A DNA stretch of 64,000 bases, taken from positions 25,017,764 through 25,081,763 of the forward strand of contig NC_088306.1 of assembly GCF_032854445.1 (NCBI RefSeq). Direction: 5' to 3'. Below, piece by piece: positions 1 through 12,649 of the stretch. Within the stretch, counting starts at the first letter, position 1, and every line of letters begins with the position of its first letter. This DNA is from Liolophura sinensis (lineage: Eukaryota > Mollusca > Polyplacophora > Chitonida > Chitonidae). A model generated the notes under the pieces. It was not told the DNA's origin, searched no databases, and was given only the letters and a program-made list of their open reading frames with translations. A program made the position numbers and the translations under genes.

Positions 1-84
1 TCCCACCATAATGCTAGCCGTTGCTGTATAAGTGAGATATTCTTGAGTACGGCGTAAAACACAGGCCTAAATTAAATAAATAAT
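1..84 (+). repeat. 3' end of a tRNA-derived SINE (family 1), cut by window edge
   Basis: The first 84 bases match the 3' third of the commonest repeat in the window: the block starting TCCCACCATAATGCT, then ATTCTTGAGTACGGCGTAAA, then a short A/T-rich tail. The complete copies near 20.5, 28.8 and 46.9 kb give the reference. The tRNA-like head would lie upstream of base 1. The ending resembles the deeply conserved Nin-DC type of SINE 3' domain known from invertebrates; that match is from memory. Confidence 0.85.
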
Positions 85-2382
85 GGAAGCTATGAAATAG
101 CCTGTAATTTGAAACGGGATTTCAATGACTATTGAACATTGCTTGAAAGTGTAATTTTGAGGCTCATTCATTAAAGGCAGCTGTGACTTAAGTTAAAATT
201 TGTAACAGGATGTCAGACATTGGCTCGTGAAAGCTGAGTGGTCAAAATAGCGAATACATATATGCTTGCTGTCTGTACGGAATGTTGATCACAGTTTGAA
301 ACTCTGAAGACCTGAAGTAAGCATTGCCATCCAGTATAGGTCAAAATTCGTTTATTTGTGGTCTCATTTGCTGGGCGGAGACCTGCAGGTTACACCACTG
401 TCCTGCTTTTTCTCTCATACACAGGGTGCATTTCTCTCCACACAACTTTTACTCAATTTCTCCGATATTTGTGTATTCATACAAAGGTTGAAGTGTCTAA
501 ATTACCGTCCAGGATATGTCACCATTACAAAAATGATTAAACCTTTTCGAAGTCTAATGCATCAAATCTGTTGAATGAAAGAGTCACTGTTGATTGATAA
601 GAAAAGTGACGAAATTTTCATGGAAAATCAGTCATCGTGCGAAAGCTACTTTCAAATGTAAGTCTGACAAATATATACAATCTGACCACCCATATTTCAT
701 GTTAACCGAGGTAGACTCATTAGATTAGACGCCACATGTATTACTATATGTGTATAAAATAAGAGTAATAATGATCTAAAATAAAACAATGCAGCTGACC
801 ATTACATTACATGTGTTTATTTAATAGTGTTGCATTGACTTTGTAAAATGGGACGCAAAGGCATGTTAAAAATTTCTGTCTTTTTGTCTGATGTGTTGGA
901 GGTGGGGAAGGGTGGGGGAAAGGATGGGAGGAGGAGGGGGGTCCAAGTAAAACTCTGACATCTACACACTTTAGAGAAGCTAATGTCAGAAGCACTATTT
1001 TTGTATGGACAGTAACAGTTTCCGAAGTAGAAGCGGTAGAGGCTACTGTCTTTGGTCACATCCAAAACGAAATAATCAAATAAAGTAGAAAGTCTTCTAC
1101 GTAACTATATATGCTCACCATTGCTGATATCCAAACTTGAGGAAAATCGAATCATCAGCTTCAGTTCTGGTAATTCCACTTTTATACAAAGTGGGTAGCT
1201 AACTCAACTCATTCACTTAAGTCAATATGGTTTGAATACGACGGTCAATAAACACGTTCCTGCAACGCATGTATGATGAAAACTGCAAAATACAAACAAT
1301 TAACATAACCTCCAATATTTACATTCCTCGCCTCCCATAAGTCCGATAACACAGGTTATAACAGATTGTATGATTCCTGTGCAGTCGCTTTATCTCTTAC
1401 TACCTTGTAAACGTTTCATTGCAAGCATACCGGAATCGCTAAATCCGTCTTTTATCGGCCATAAGTTCCCATGTTTTTTCTCTGTTTCCTTTCAATCGAT
1501 TTCATCTGACCAGCGAACCGGAACACACAATACAGTTGTATGACCATAAAGCATTTTTTCCACGCTCAGGGAGTGAAGAAAAAAAAGAGCAAACCTGGGG
1601 CATTTTCACAAGTCAGACAACCCGGGGTGACTATAATTTGAGAGGGTGGGTGCACGGGGCACAAGTCAAAAGGGCAAGCAGTTGTTTAACAAGACGATAC
1701 TGCTTAGCACACGCGGTGCTCCCATAGAAGGCCAATTCAAGATGGCCGGCGATTAAGCTGTCACTGTCTCAACCCGCGACCGCGCGACATTGTCGTCGAA
1801 AATTACAACCTAACGCCTTAAGAGGCTTCTATTGAACACCTGGGGGAACGCTCTTTACCTGTAACTGTCTATTACAGGCATGTTATTACAGATTTCCAGG
1901 TGTCAACAACTTCCTTGAGGGGCCGTCTCTTCACTGCCACTTAGGGCTAATCAATAAGTAGTTAGCAACTGTCACAAAAAGTCTTAAGATTTTATGATTT
2001 GAGATCGGAACAATGTTAATTCTCAAGAGTAGTAATTTAAAAGATTTCTTTCTTGATTCTGTCTTTTTTAGGGAAAATGCACTTAGCTTTGGGATACAAC
2101 AGAAGGAAGATTGCTCTTTACAGGATCGAGCTAGAAATTTTAAATATAGTACTAAATGACTGTTGAAGGGAAACTAAGTTGAGTAGAAAGGAAGCCAAGT
2201 CATTTTACGTGTTAATTAGTCGCTTTGGCATCATTAATCGTGTTCCCCAGTGTTAAGTGACTTTTTTCCTTCAGTTTCTGACTTTTAAGGACAAAAACAC
2301 TTGGTGTCAGCTCGGTAAAAATATTGAAGAAGAAGTGCCCAACGCTTGCTTTGTGCATATACACTTACAAAGAAATGGTAAA
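85..2382. other. Non-coding sequence upstream of the homeobox exon
   Basis: No reading frame here resembles a known protein and no N-terminal Shox exon was found. The stretch is probably the intron before the homeobox exon. It contains a purine-rich G-tract at 898-941 and a non-repetitive, more GC-rich patch at about 1730-1960. Otherwise it is AT-rich sequence with nothing I can name. Confidence 0.6.
898..941 (+). other. G-rich purine tract with G-quadruplex motif
   Basis: Four G-runs (904-907, 910-912, 914-918, 926-928) are separated by loops of 2, 1 and 7 bases, and another six-G run lies at 936-941. This meets the usual intramolecular G-quadruplex pattern on the + strand. Any function is unknown. 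Confidence 0.55.
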
Positions 2383-2590
2383 TTTAACAGAACGTCTGTT
2401 CTCTGAGTGGTGGTAGATTGTGTTCTGTTATTTTAACAAAATATGTCACATTCAAAATAATATCCCTTTTGCCTGATATAATTTTTGTGTGGAATTGTTA
2501 GAATATGTGTACCATACGGAATACAATAATCTGCTACCAATAATAACAGAATACATTCTACCATCACTCAGACAACAGATTTTATGTTAA
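2383..2590. mobile_element. MITE-like inverted repeat element
   Basis: Bases about 2385-2434 and the reverse complement of about 2540-2588 align over some 50 bases with only a handful of differences (shared cores CTGAGTG.TGGTAGA and ATTCTGTTA). About 105 AT-rich bases lie between the arms and hold no coding capacity. This is the layout of a small non-autonomous DNA transposon or a stable hairpin. I could not fix a target-site duplication or a superfamily. Confidence 0.6.
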
Positions 2591-3208
2591 TTTTAATATT
2601 TTATTTTTTGAGAGTGCCGACTTTCAGTTAAATCTCGTGACTGTACGTGCTCTTCCATGCCTTCGTCAGCTAAGGAAAGATACACCCTCGCACTGGGATC
2701 CAAATCAAGTTGGCAAGCCTTGCTGCCTCTGCGTGCACAGTGTCTTTCCGTAAGGAAAGAAAGAGTTTGCCCCTCGAGACGGCGCTTTACTATCCAGGTG
2801 CATATTCGACGAAGCCAGTTTGGAAGAAATCAAACTTTGAAATTATTTCCAGATGCTTGCAGATAATAATTCAATGCGTATTATGCCAAGCCAGACAATA
2901 CGGTGGCAATTTAAACTTTCTAGACAGCAAAATATGTAGTTTATAGGATTTTAAAATTTTGACTTAAGCAAATAAATCGCTTTGTGCTATTGGGTTCTAT
3001 TCTCAGTGTGTAATATGTCAAGGTTTCTCTGACATCAGTGTTATTCATCTCATGCGTGGATTTGATCAGATACATGATACAAAAACAAATTATCCAGATC
3101 GTACCCAAATTTCCAAGGAATACCAATATGTGTAAATCTCAGATTACATTTTCGGTCTGAAATTTGTCTGTGAATATTAATTGTCTATTTCATTTCCACA
3201 TTTTTCAG
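2591..3208. other. 3' end of the intron before the homeobox exon
   Basis: Non-coding sequence ending in a pyrimidine-rich acceptor (ATTTCCACATTTTTCAG at 3192-3208). An in-frame TAA at 3178-3180 shows that the coding frame of the next exon cannot extend upstream, which supports a splice acceptor at 3208/3209. No other feature was seen. Confidence 0.7.
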
Positions 3209-3411
3209 ACGATGATTCCAAGCTGTTGACGGAAAGTGCCGAAGGCGACGACTCGGACCCTCCGAAGTTGAAACAGCGCCGCTCACGGACAAACTTCACA
3301 CTAGAGCAACTAAACGAACTGGAACGTCTATTTGAGGAGACACATTACCCAGATGCCTTCATGAGAGAAGAACTAAGCCAAAGATTAGGCTTGTCAGAGG
3401 CTAGAGTTCAG
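3209..3411 (+). CDS. Shox: SHOX-type homeobox gene, exon with homeodomain residues 1-46
   Basis: Encodes an acidic linker ([19 protein letters not shown]) and then homeodomain residues 1-46, beginning [20 protein letters not shown] (codons at 3274-3411) and ending SEARVQ. This is the paired-like homeodomain of SHOX/SHOX2, a nuclear sequence-specific transcription factor. The exon starts after an AG acceptor at 3207-3208, with one base of its first codon supplied by the previous exon. It ends at the GT donor at 3412, exactly between codons. The split after residue 46 is a classical intron position of paired-class homeoboxes. The 203-bp length is close to the matching human exon (about 209 bp, from memory). 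The earlier exon coding the N-terminus is not in the window. The homology is unambiguous; orthology to SHOX rather than another paired-like gene rests on the near-identical homeodomain and the tail encoded downstream. Confidence 0.95.
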
Positions 3412-6400
3412 GTCAGTGGTCGAAATGGCATAACCTTTGAAATTCCAGGACTGAAAATCTCTGAGTGATTGCTCAGTTTCAAGTTTTTAATATAACAAAG
3501 GAGCTGATGTTTTGTTTCATAAATGGGTCATTATTTCGTTATTTTCAACTACAAAGAAAGCAATCTGTTTTCTACGATAAAGTTTTCTGATCTATTCTTC
3601 ACAAGTTCTTCATTCTTCAGCAGACTAATCCTATTATATGACAATATCTAAGAATTACATACGCTTTTCATTAACTCGTGTGACAATTCAGAATAACCAT
3701 AAATGTTAAGGGAACATTAACTGCCAACGTGCTTTGTTTGAGGTTAGCTTTTGCACGATTTGATTATATTTTGCACAAAATTTGCCCAAATTTTTAAATG
3801 AGTTTAGCCGTGAGCTAATTTTATTTTTTAGAGTTATTATAGAACTCCGATAGCTTAATTGAAAATAAAAACCAAATTTTGTTTAGAAATCAATAACATT
3901 TTTAGCATCACTACAAGAATCGAAACCACGACTTGGTAAATATGTGCTGGAATTAATCTAGCTTCAAAACCTAAGTGTTTGAACATTATACTTTAGTCAG
4001 TTTAACAAGAATTCACTGGAAACATTGGAAAAAAGATGTCGCCCAACAACACAGCTATTTTGTTGGGTCACTACCATTGTCATGTTTATTTATTAACATG
4101 TATTTGCTTTATTTAACTGGTATTTCATGCTGTACTAATGACGTTGTTACTTATTTTACGAATGCACGAAATGGGTATGCCTGGAGCAACCGCTGACTTT
4201 GGCAAAAGGAGCTTGTAAAAGCGCCTGATGTATATAACAGTTAAAGCCAGATTCGAGCCTGCAACCTATAGTGTTCGTGACTTTACAATACCTACATGAT
4301 GCTCATGTGTAGTCATCATCACTGTCTACCTAAAACCCCGCATTCTGATGATCTGCAATCGAATAGTAGATGTATTTAACTATCCTTAAAAGTTTCATTA
4401 TTCTTATACGAATAGGACCACAATGTAGCCTTTACTGTCCTGACGATGAACAGCGCCGTCGTTTTCAAGCTGGCCTCGTTCTTTGTCAGTTTTTGCTGTT
4501 TTTCTGCTTTGTTGTGCACAGATAGTGTAGCGTCAGAGTGAAGAATGGCATTAATTTGGTATGGAACTACCATATGACACCTAATCGCAAGTCAATTGTT
4601 GTATAATTTAAGGAAAAGACCTCTAAATCGATATAGGCATCAATTAATAGACCGCTTAAAACTATGCATAAATATACTATCATTTTATTTTTTTTTTAGT
4701 TTTTTAAAGATTTTCTTTGAAGAAAGTTAATGGCGCTTAAACGTTTGAATTCTAAGGTGGGCTTTACATACCAAACTATCATAGTTTAGGAACTCTGGCG
4801 TCACAGGAAGACTATCGAACTCTAATGACTGCACTGAATGTTGGAATAACTCTTTTTACCCATGAGTAAAAAATACTGAAATAGAGTTCTCAAAAATTCC
4901 TTTCTTATGGTTAACAACAGGAGAAGAAGGTGATGTGACGTCAAAGTTCCAAGTTCAGTATGGTTCATAAAGCTAAAACCTTTACTTCATATTATAGCTT
5001 TCTGTTACTTTAATAAAGTTGTACTGCAGTTGTGCATGTACTTTTCCCCAGTTTTTACAACGACATTTATTTATTTATTTATTTGATAGGTTTTATTAAG
5101 TAATATTATATCTATCTCCCTCACAATTCCGCTAATTATAAAATGGTCATGTGATAAATGTTGTATCAATAATGTTCATTTCATAGACCTTAGATTGTTA
5201 GATATTTTATTTATCTGATTGATGTTCACGCCATATATTCAAAAATACTATTCTCAAGTTCGGCATGAAACCTCAATTCATGCATTTATTATAATTTGTC
5301 TACACACGGAATAGCAATTTTTATCGTTCACCTTACACCGTCGCCATTTTGTTTTGCTAGAATTCCTTGAATTCCCGCGTTCAACCTTATTTACATTAAT
5401 AATGAACGTCAGAATAGTAATCTAATAAAAAAAACTGCCCTCATAATCATCGAAAACTTCTACCAAATTTCTGGTGTCATTCCATTCTAAAGAATATGAT
5501 ATTTTTTGATGATTTAACGTTGGGGTGAGCCCTGTGTCTGGCAGGCGTAAAAATGGTTAGCCGTTTTCTTCCGAACGGGGTCTCTTTGGCGGAATTAATT
5601 TTGTTGAGGTACTACCATTGGAGTCGAGGTCCACTCGGCCAATAGATTGCTCCGTCTTGAAACGCGACAGTACTTAAAAGTCAACCAATGTTTTCGTCGG
5701 ATTAAGGAGTAGGGCTAGAAACCCGTTTAGGCTTTTTTCTTCGATATCCAAGGAACAGTGGTTAGAGAAAGACTCCAATTACGGGAATGGATTTCAACCG
5801 TCGAGTTATTATGACTGGCTTTAATGCCACAATACACAACGTGATAGAGAGCTTACATGTTTTCTCCCATACCAAAGACCTGAGGAGCTTCTAATTTAAT
5901 TTTAGCCGATACAACCCATTACTGATAACAACAATGACCTAAAGTTAATTCGATTAAGCTACATTAATTAAACCTGATCAAAGGCGGCATAAAGTGCTCT
6001 CCAACCCGTCTAACGTGAGTATAACAGGATTACGGCACTGTAGCCACTCGGGATGATACAACATTTCCCCTCCAAAAACCTCTCACCATTATCCCAGTTG
6101 CTTCCGTAACCGTACTTTGGCATTTCTCTGTTCACTCCGACGTTTTTGTGCCAGCATCTTGTAAAGGAAATTACCTCAGCCATCTTTGGCATTACCGCAA
6201 ATTAATGACGTGTTTGTCCATTTACATTTTAATATGTTTGAAAAGAAAAACGTCATCTGTTTCTAAATCAAATTTTGAGATGCGTGAAAAGGCAACGAAA
6301 CAAAAAAAAAACATACGCACACGAATATGTAGCTCCATTAACCGTAGAAACTCAAAACTCCCGCGACATTGAGTTGTGTCTTTTAAAATAAACGCAGAAG

Positions 6401-7868
6401 CAGTTATAATTTGAGATAAGCCTTTGCTTCTCAAAAGAACTACTCACCTCTGAAATAACGCCAATCTACATCCTACAAAGACCAGTATGAAGGTATACAG
6501 CCGACAAACAATGTTATTAAATTTCCTTTTCATTCTTTTCCTTTTTCGTCTGCATTCGATTTAAAGAGCGAATTCGGTCACACACGGGATCGTTATCTTG
6601 GATGAACACAGTATCAGCATGTACTGGTGGTATTTTAAGTAGTTCAAGCCAAATATAAGATATATAAAAAATTAAAATTTCGACCTCAAGATTTAATCCA
6701 GTAATTTTCAATATTTGTTACAGTTTTGTAAAGCCTATCTGTGTAAAAGCAGTTGCTACCGCAAAGACAAAATTAGCAAGGGTTCAGAACGATGCAATAT
6801 ACATGTACTATTATACTTGCAATTCAAAAATGTATACCTATATTCAAACCAAAAGGGAAAATTTGTAAAAAATCTTAACCTTTATGAACTTATAATCCCT
6901 ACTCGTTTTCGGCCCCATTGAAGATACACAAAGTTTACCTCCAACACTGAAAAGTTTTATCATGTGACGATAGCGCCTCGATTTGATGCAAAAAGAAAAT
7001 ACACTCAAAACTTCAGAAACAATATGTGAACTAACAATAGAGATAATAAACATTTTAAAATCTTTAAAGTGATATAGCTAATCTTTATCTTCCCACATTT
7101 AAGGCAACGCATCTCTTCCCCCAAAGCTAGATATCGCCACGCGATTGCATACCTTATTAAACACAACTGAAAACAAAAATGATGAAATTTTTACGATTTA
7201 TGAGAAGTTAATATCTCCAATCGTTATTTAGCCCCCTTGACGGTAATGTAAGTCTTCCGCCAAAGCAGGAGATCTCCACTCGATTGCAGCCCCTGTAATT
7301 GGATGCAACGTTTTGCGCGACGTTAAATATTAATCGAGTCGCTGGGCGTTGAAACACCAAGGTGTTCATTGAACAAAACGAATTACGAAGTTCGGAAAAT
7401 TTCCATTATGGCATAACCAGATTTGCAGTGTATGATATAGCAGGCGATAAAGCTATGAGAGTACAGCCATAAGCTTGGATTAGCCTGAAAACAGTGAGGA
7501 GCAGCTAATACCGTGCAATTAACCCACGACCTACAGCTTTCAGTCTTGGTGGCAAATATGCTTTCGGCAAAATGAAATCATCACCTAACGTCCATTTGCG
7601 ACAACGGCCGCGGAACAACTGTCGGTTCCCTTGAGATCTGACAGCTTTCCTTGTGACAAACCGATTGCTTCACACCGTCCGTGTCATACAAACACTCCCT
7701 CAGTCGCACGACGGCTGATTAAAATCCTCATTGCACCTTCGACGTTAACTCTAGTGCAGCGTTGTATGTTCGAATCTCGATGGTGTCGTTACTGTACCAG
7801 AGGTTCAGAGATGAAAACATGGTGTGCTCTATATAAATATAGACATATGGTTAAAATGGGGCGTCAGA
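3412..7868. other. Shox intron, first part (non-coding)
   Basis: Start of an 8,343-bp intron (3412-11754). It is AT-rich with no convincing coding sequence. Points seen: a perfect TGACGTCA (CREB/ATF-type palindrome) at 4936-4943, an ATTT run at 5067-5087 that may be a SINE tail remnant, a non-repetitive GC-richer block at about 5510-5800, and another at about 7080-7660. Short open frames look like chance. Confidence 0.7.
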
Positions 7869-7880
7869 ACTGAGTTGATT

Positions 7881-8085
7881 TTTTTGGTTGAGTTTTTATT
7901 TGATTGGTGTTTTACGCCGTACTCTAGAATATTTAACTTAGGTTGTACTACGTCGACCAGCATTATGATGGGGGGAAAACCGGGCAGAGACCGGAAACCC
8001 ATGGCCGTCTGCAGGCTGGTGCCATACCTTCCCACGCACGGCCGGAGTATGAGCAGGACTTGAACTAACAGCGACCGCATTGGTG
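7881..8085 (-). repeat. Family-1 SINE, 5'-truncated, with target-site duplication
   Basis: Reverse-strand copy: the ATTTGATTGGTGTTTTACGC tail end lies on the left, then the central domain, then the B-box-like region (TTGAACTAACAGCGACCGCA) on the right. The copy is flanked by the 12-base duplication ACTGAGTTGATT (7869-7880 and 8086-8097), so it is a genuine insertion. The tRNA A-box part is missing. Truncation falls at the ACCAATGCGGTCGC point also seen in other copies. Confidence 0.88.
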
Positions 8086-8097
8086 ACTGAGTTGATT

Positions 8098-8640
8098 GCC
8101 CATATTTGGCATATACTAGGGGTTTCTTTCTTGTCTTTTGATCAAACTTTGATCAAACCGATTCGAGAAATAATGGACATCGGGCGATTCCACAACGCCA
8201 GATTTCACATGAAATGCGATTTAGGCGTTTACTTTGAAACTATGAGTCAAAACTGACAACGCATAACATGTGCTGAGACAAATATCAATATGTGACGCCC
8301 TACACAGCCATAAAATGCGTGCCATATTGAGGTGTTAAGTCAGTCATCATTCGGCTTAGTCGACCCCAGGCAGCTATTGACAAGCCCACTACTTTACGAA
8401 TTGTTCCAATCGTGGGGCGTTTAAAGACATCTGCAAACGACCATCTAACAGTATAACGCTCTATGTTCTAATTGGTATTTTCGGATGTCGATGTCAAAGA
8501 TTTTGCAATGAGAAGACAGCAAACATGACCCGAGATTTGTGTGGACAGACTCTATATCTAAATTATATGATGTTTTCAAACGGCGCCTCCTACATGTATG
8601 TAGTTGGATTATGCATATCACAGTCTTATAATGGAGGGTC
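8098..8640. other. Intronic sequence, nothing recognised
   Basis: Shox intron sequence of moderate complexity between two SINE copies. I see no gene, repeat family or strong motif. Confidence 0.55.
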
Positions 8641-8770
8641 CATGGAGCCTCTCATCAGTGCAGTCGGTTTGATTTCAAATCCAGCCCCTGCAGTTGGCTG
8701 GGAAAGTCTGCCAGTAACCTGCGGATGGGGTTTCTCCTCTGTAATGCTCCCAGTCATAGTCATATTATAT
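8641..8770 (+). repeat. Degraded family-1 SINE
   Basis: Weak but collinear match to the SINE: GGAGCCTCTCATCAGTGCAG, a B-box-like TTTCAAATCCAGC, then GTCTGCCAGTAACCTGCGGA and TAATGCTCCC. Many substitutions and indels mark an old copy. Confidence 0.55.
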
Positions 8771-10129
8771 TAGTACTATGATATTATATGTAATCATAGA
8801 ACTACAGTAAAATACGAAAATATTAAATATAACGGCAAGTTTTGTGTTCTCAAAGCAATTTAACTGGCTATATTCACCCCCGGCAGAAAAGAAAAACAAA
8901 TGGATTGGTCAAAAAATTTAAGGCCAGTAAAATTAACACATGAATTAGATATAAATTATCTTCCAGAATCGCCACGATTGAAATTCGTGCCTTGCGTAAG
9001 ACATGTGCTCACATTCCTATAACTAATCAGGATCTAAGACATTTCTTATTCGTTTGGGTTTTGGCAGTAATGACAGCATACATGTCAGCATACAGTGCAC
9101 GCATTCCAACCTTTACATCGTTTATACGGAGCATTTACATAAGAGTAACTCTAACTGAGTTTTTGTACAGCCAGCGAGGTCAAAGGTCAAACACCAAAGA
9201 CTCGCTGGTTCTAACTGGGAAAGTCAATATCGCTAAGTATGTTTTTCAAAAAAGGGCGAAAGATACGGAGGAGGCCGCGGTGAAGCAAGCTCGGTCACAC
9301 GTTTCGACATCGTTCAGAAATCCCCTGAACACAGTGGAGGGATATCGGAGTAATTGCTGCGATGCGCAAGTCAGGAGAGCGGCATTAAATAAACGTGAAA
9401 GCAACAAATAAAGTTTGAGCCAGAAGGGTTGGGTTACAGCAGCCAACGCTTCTTTCCACTTAAGACCCTCAATACTATCAAATAGGGCCACTAAACACTA
9501 TAATTTGAGAAATTTTCCCCAATAAACGTCGACGAGGTCCGAGTCGTTGTCATGGGGGACCCGTCCCTCGGCGGTCCCAGACCAGCGTGTTCTATAGATA
9601 ACCACACATCCTTGCCGTCATTGATACAGAAGAACTAATCCGCGGCCAACCCGGCTCAGAAATGTCAGACTCCCTTCGACTGGAACCGTCCAACCCGGGT
9701 CATTTTGCTGACTGCGGCTCGGCACGTCCGGTGTCTGATGTGATCGGAATTATGTGGGCAAGGTGTCAAATATTGGCCAAACTTCGTGCCGCCTCCATAC
9801 CGATGTACCTTTTAGGCTGAAACGCCAAAAATGAAAAACGGAAAATTTAGACGGCCTCTGTTAAGATCACTGCCTGTATCAAAAATCGATGAATCGCGTC
9901 TTCGCCTATAGGTTCAATTTACACCATTTGAAGCGTAGAATCATTGACGGCATTACAGGAACTGTGGTCTATAAAGTAGGGTATACTAGTTTTATTGAAT
10001 TAGTTTGCAGTTTTGTGAAGTTTTGTATCATTGTAAATTTTCTAACCTTAGTTATGAGCGCATATTAATACAAACAAATAACATTAATTCCACCGTGAAA
10101 TCTAGTTCCTGCTAGCTTCCTGTCCAGTC
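8771..10129. other. Intronic sequence with a GC-richer block
   Basis: Non-coding Shox intron. A 139-codon open frame (8992-9411) has no recognisable domain and is probably chance. The stretch 9500-9790 is clearly more GC-rich and CpG-containing than its surroundings. It is not a known repeat here and could be a conserved or regulatory block. Confidence 0.45.
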
Positions 10130-10280
10130 GTACATGGGAAGATATGTCAACAACCTGCAGATTGTCGTGAACTTCCCCCCGGGCTCGGTCTGATTTCCTC
10201 CCATAATAATACTGGCCGATGTCGTGTACATTAAGAAGGTCCGGCATAAAACATATATCAAATAAATAAATAAATAAATC
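10130..10280 (+). repeat. Degraded family-1 SINE, 3' part
   Basis: Carries the order ACCTGCAGATTGTCGTG, CCCCCCGGGCTCGGTCTGAT, TTTCCTCCCATAATAATACT and the terminal CATAAAACATATATCAAATA plus AAAT repeats. The tRNA-like head is absent. Confidence 0.72.
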
Positions 10281-11754
10281 AGTGCCAGGTCGACAAAAAT
10301 GTTTCAAGGCGGACCATTCCAATAAACGCACACTGTCTGCCGGAACATTGCCAGTTGTCATTTCGAAGCATTAATTTGATTTTTAAAAAAAATTTGGTTT
10401 TAAAAAACTTTAAACTGACCAAAGTATTAAGTTATGTCATTCAACAAGAAGCATAAAAAAGGAGATGTGATAGCACGAACATAGCAGAAATAGGATGTAT
10501 AGTGGAACAAACACCAAAACATCATGAGAATACATTTTCATGATGATCAAATATAGCCCATCAACATTTAGAGATATATGTAATTAAAGACGTAAAGCAT
10601 AGAGAGTAAAAGCAAGGCAGCGACGACAGTGTGATGGCTGACAAGTGGTCACACGTAACCGGTGGAATACGGCTTCTTGTCAGTTTACCTCAGTCAGGGT
10701 TTTCTTCTAACTGTTCATATAAATGCTTAAATAGTAGCAAATTGTATGCCCCCTAGCACCATGGCTTAAGCAGAACCAGGTAAAAAAAAGGCAACTATGT
10801 TAGCTGCAATTTGTTATCGTCACTGGTCTAGAATCGGCCAACAACACAGAATGTTGTATTGTCATTACATTTAACATACAGTAACACTAAAACATTGCAA
10901 AGGGACCACAGCTAGATATGCCGGAAATCAGTAGACATGCTTGCTGGCCAGGTAGAGATGCCACTGTCAGAAATGTTAAAAACAGAATACATATATGAGA
11001 TTGATAAATATGCCGAAATGGGGGAGATACTGTGAAAGATTAGCCCAATTTTGTGATTTAAAATACTAAAAGTGGACAAGCTATGAAGCTTAATGGTTAA
11101 ATATCCTAAAATTATGAGGCAGGATAGAAAAAGAAGATGTCAAATCCTAAGACGTCCTTGTAAAAAGTGAAGTTGGAAACGTAAAGTGTTGTGTTGGGTA
11201 GTTATGGGAACGAAATAATGTGTCGAAGTATTTGGCCGACACTCATGTGATCCGGGAAAAGGCGTGTGAATACATGTAACATACAATACACTTTACCGTT
11301 AAATGCTCAAGTGATCGTCAAAATACTCCTTTCTTCCACGATTTGCTCAAAATGTGTTCTTCTTCGTAAGTAAAGGCTGTTATTCACCGTTCCTGACGGC
11401 GTGAAGTCTTTTCCCGCTTTTATTCGAGTGTGGTCGTATTATTGTTAGGCGGGAAAGTGTTAGAGAGTTTACCGGTCTTAATGGCAAAAGAGCCCCAAAG
11501 AGCCAGTCCCAGGTTAATCTGATTTCTGTAACCGTCGAGAGCAGTTGAAACGGGTGGGGGTAATTCAATGAAGGGATGAGAAGCGACTGAAACCCCGAAG
11601 AAAGCACACAGTAAAATTGGAAGGAAAACCGCGACGAATTTACAAGGCAAATCTGACAAATTGAATTACCGTAAATTAGACAAACAAGAGTTCCAATCAG
11701 TTAAATCTAATTCGCGTCCAATTTGACCGCCAACTTTTCTTATTTCATTGCTAG
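10281..11754. other. End of the large Shox intron
   Basis: Non-coding. The stretch 11380-11700 is denser in CpG and free of repeats recognised elsewhere in the window. It directly precedes the acceptor TCATTGCTAG at 11745-11754. Confidence 0.6.
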
Positions 11755-11812
11755 GTATGGTTCCAGAATCGAAGAGCCAAATGCCGAAAACAGGAGAGTC
11801 AGATGCAGAAAG
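11755..11812 (+). CDS. Shox: SHOX-type homeobox gene, small exon with homeodomain residues 47-60
   Basis: This 58-bp exon is missed by simple ORF calling because it reads in a frame that is open only between splice sites. It translates to VWFQNRRAKCRKQESQMQK plus one base of the next codon. It completes homeodomain helix 3, with Gln at position 50 (the DNA-contacting residue typical of paired-like rather than Pax proteins) and the invariant W48, F49, N51 and R53. The acceptor is GCTAG|GTATGG and the donor AAG|GTGAGT. Phase 0 on the left joins exactly to the donor at 3411/3412, and phase 1 on the right fits the next exon. The matching human exon is, from memory, also 58 bp. Confidence 0.95.
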
Positions 11813-12649
11813 GTGAGTTTACTTAATAACGTGATATCAAGACGATCTCCGCCTCTCGGGGTGGCCCAGACGAATCGACAATCGGCAATTGTAGGGCGTG
11901 ACGTTACAACCGCCCTCAACAAACAGCCTGTAAATGAACAAATACGGCCAAAATTGCTAAATGTTAACATCTTTCCTCTGAACTGATGAGTAATCGATTA
12001 AATTATCGAAAAACTTTTTATCTTTATTTATTGGAACTATAAACACATGGGTACGTTATCTCTTCCTGTCCTTGCAGGTAATCAAATCAGACTTAATATG
12101 AGAAATATAATATTCCAGTATCGCACACGTTTTACTTTTTCTTTGCTTAGAAAAGGGAAGAAAAAAATCCTGTACACTGTTTCGTATTCCCGACATAACA
12201 TTTTACTTGTAAAACATTTTATGACTTGTATACAACCGGTATTATATTCCTACTGACTCCCACATTTTTTCCTCTTTGTTGTAAACGCTTCATGTTTCTG
12301 CCAGTCTCCTTTATATGTCATCATTTTTTTTTTGTTAGAATGCGTGCAGTCTTCTTTGTTTTTCTTGCATTTTTTTTTTCTTGTAAACTTTTACAAAGTA
12401 CATGAACTATTTGCCGTTTCCCAGAAATGTGCGCCTGTGGACCTAGTCATGCATGCTGTATGTCTGAAAGAGCTTTATTACGTCCTTCTTGACACGTCTG
12501 GTTGCAGACAATTCGCCTAACCAATTGTGTACACTACTCATCAGATGCGAGGAATATTTAAAACAAACATTGCTTTTCCGGCGACAGCTCCGCAGCAAAT
12601 ACCGTTCTCCTTTCTCATTGGTGATATTTGAGGTCAACTAATTGACAGA
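11813..12649. other. Start of the second Shox intron in the window
   Basis: Non-coding; the intron runs 11813-15093. 11820-11970 is moderately GC-rich. 12280-12380 holds several T-runs. No gene or repeat family recognised. Confidence 0.6.

Noticed and set aside
2657-2946. Possible N-terminal Shox exon
   Set aside because: The frames here lack the conserved N-terminal features of SHOX proteins, and no phase-1 donor joins them to the exon at 3209.
4936-4943. Perfect TGACGTCA as a CREB/ATF enhancer site
   Set aside because: A single 8-base match is expected by chance about once per 65 kb, and no cluster surrounds it.
8992-9411. 139-codon open frame inside the Shox intron
   Set aside because: No recognisable domain, no splice context, and composition like neighbouring non-coding DNA. 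Kept only as a remark.
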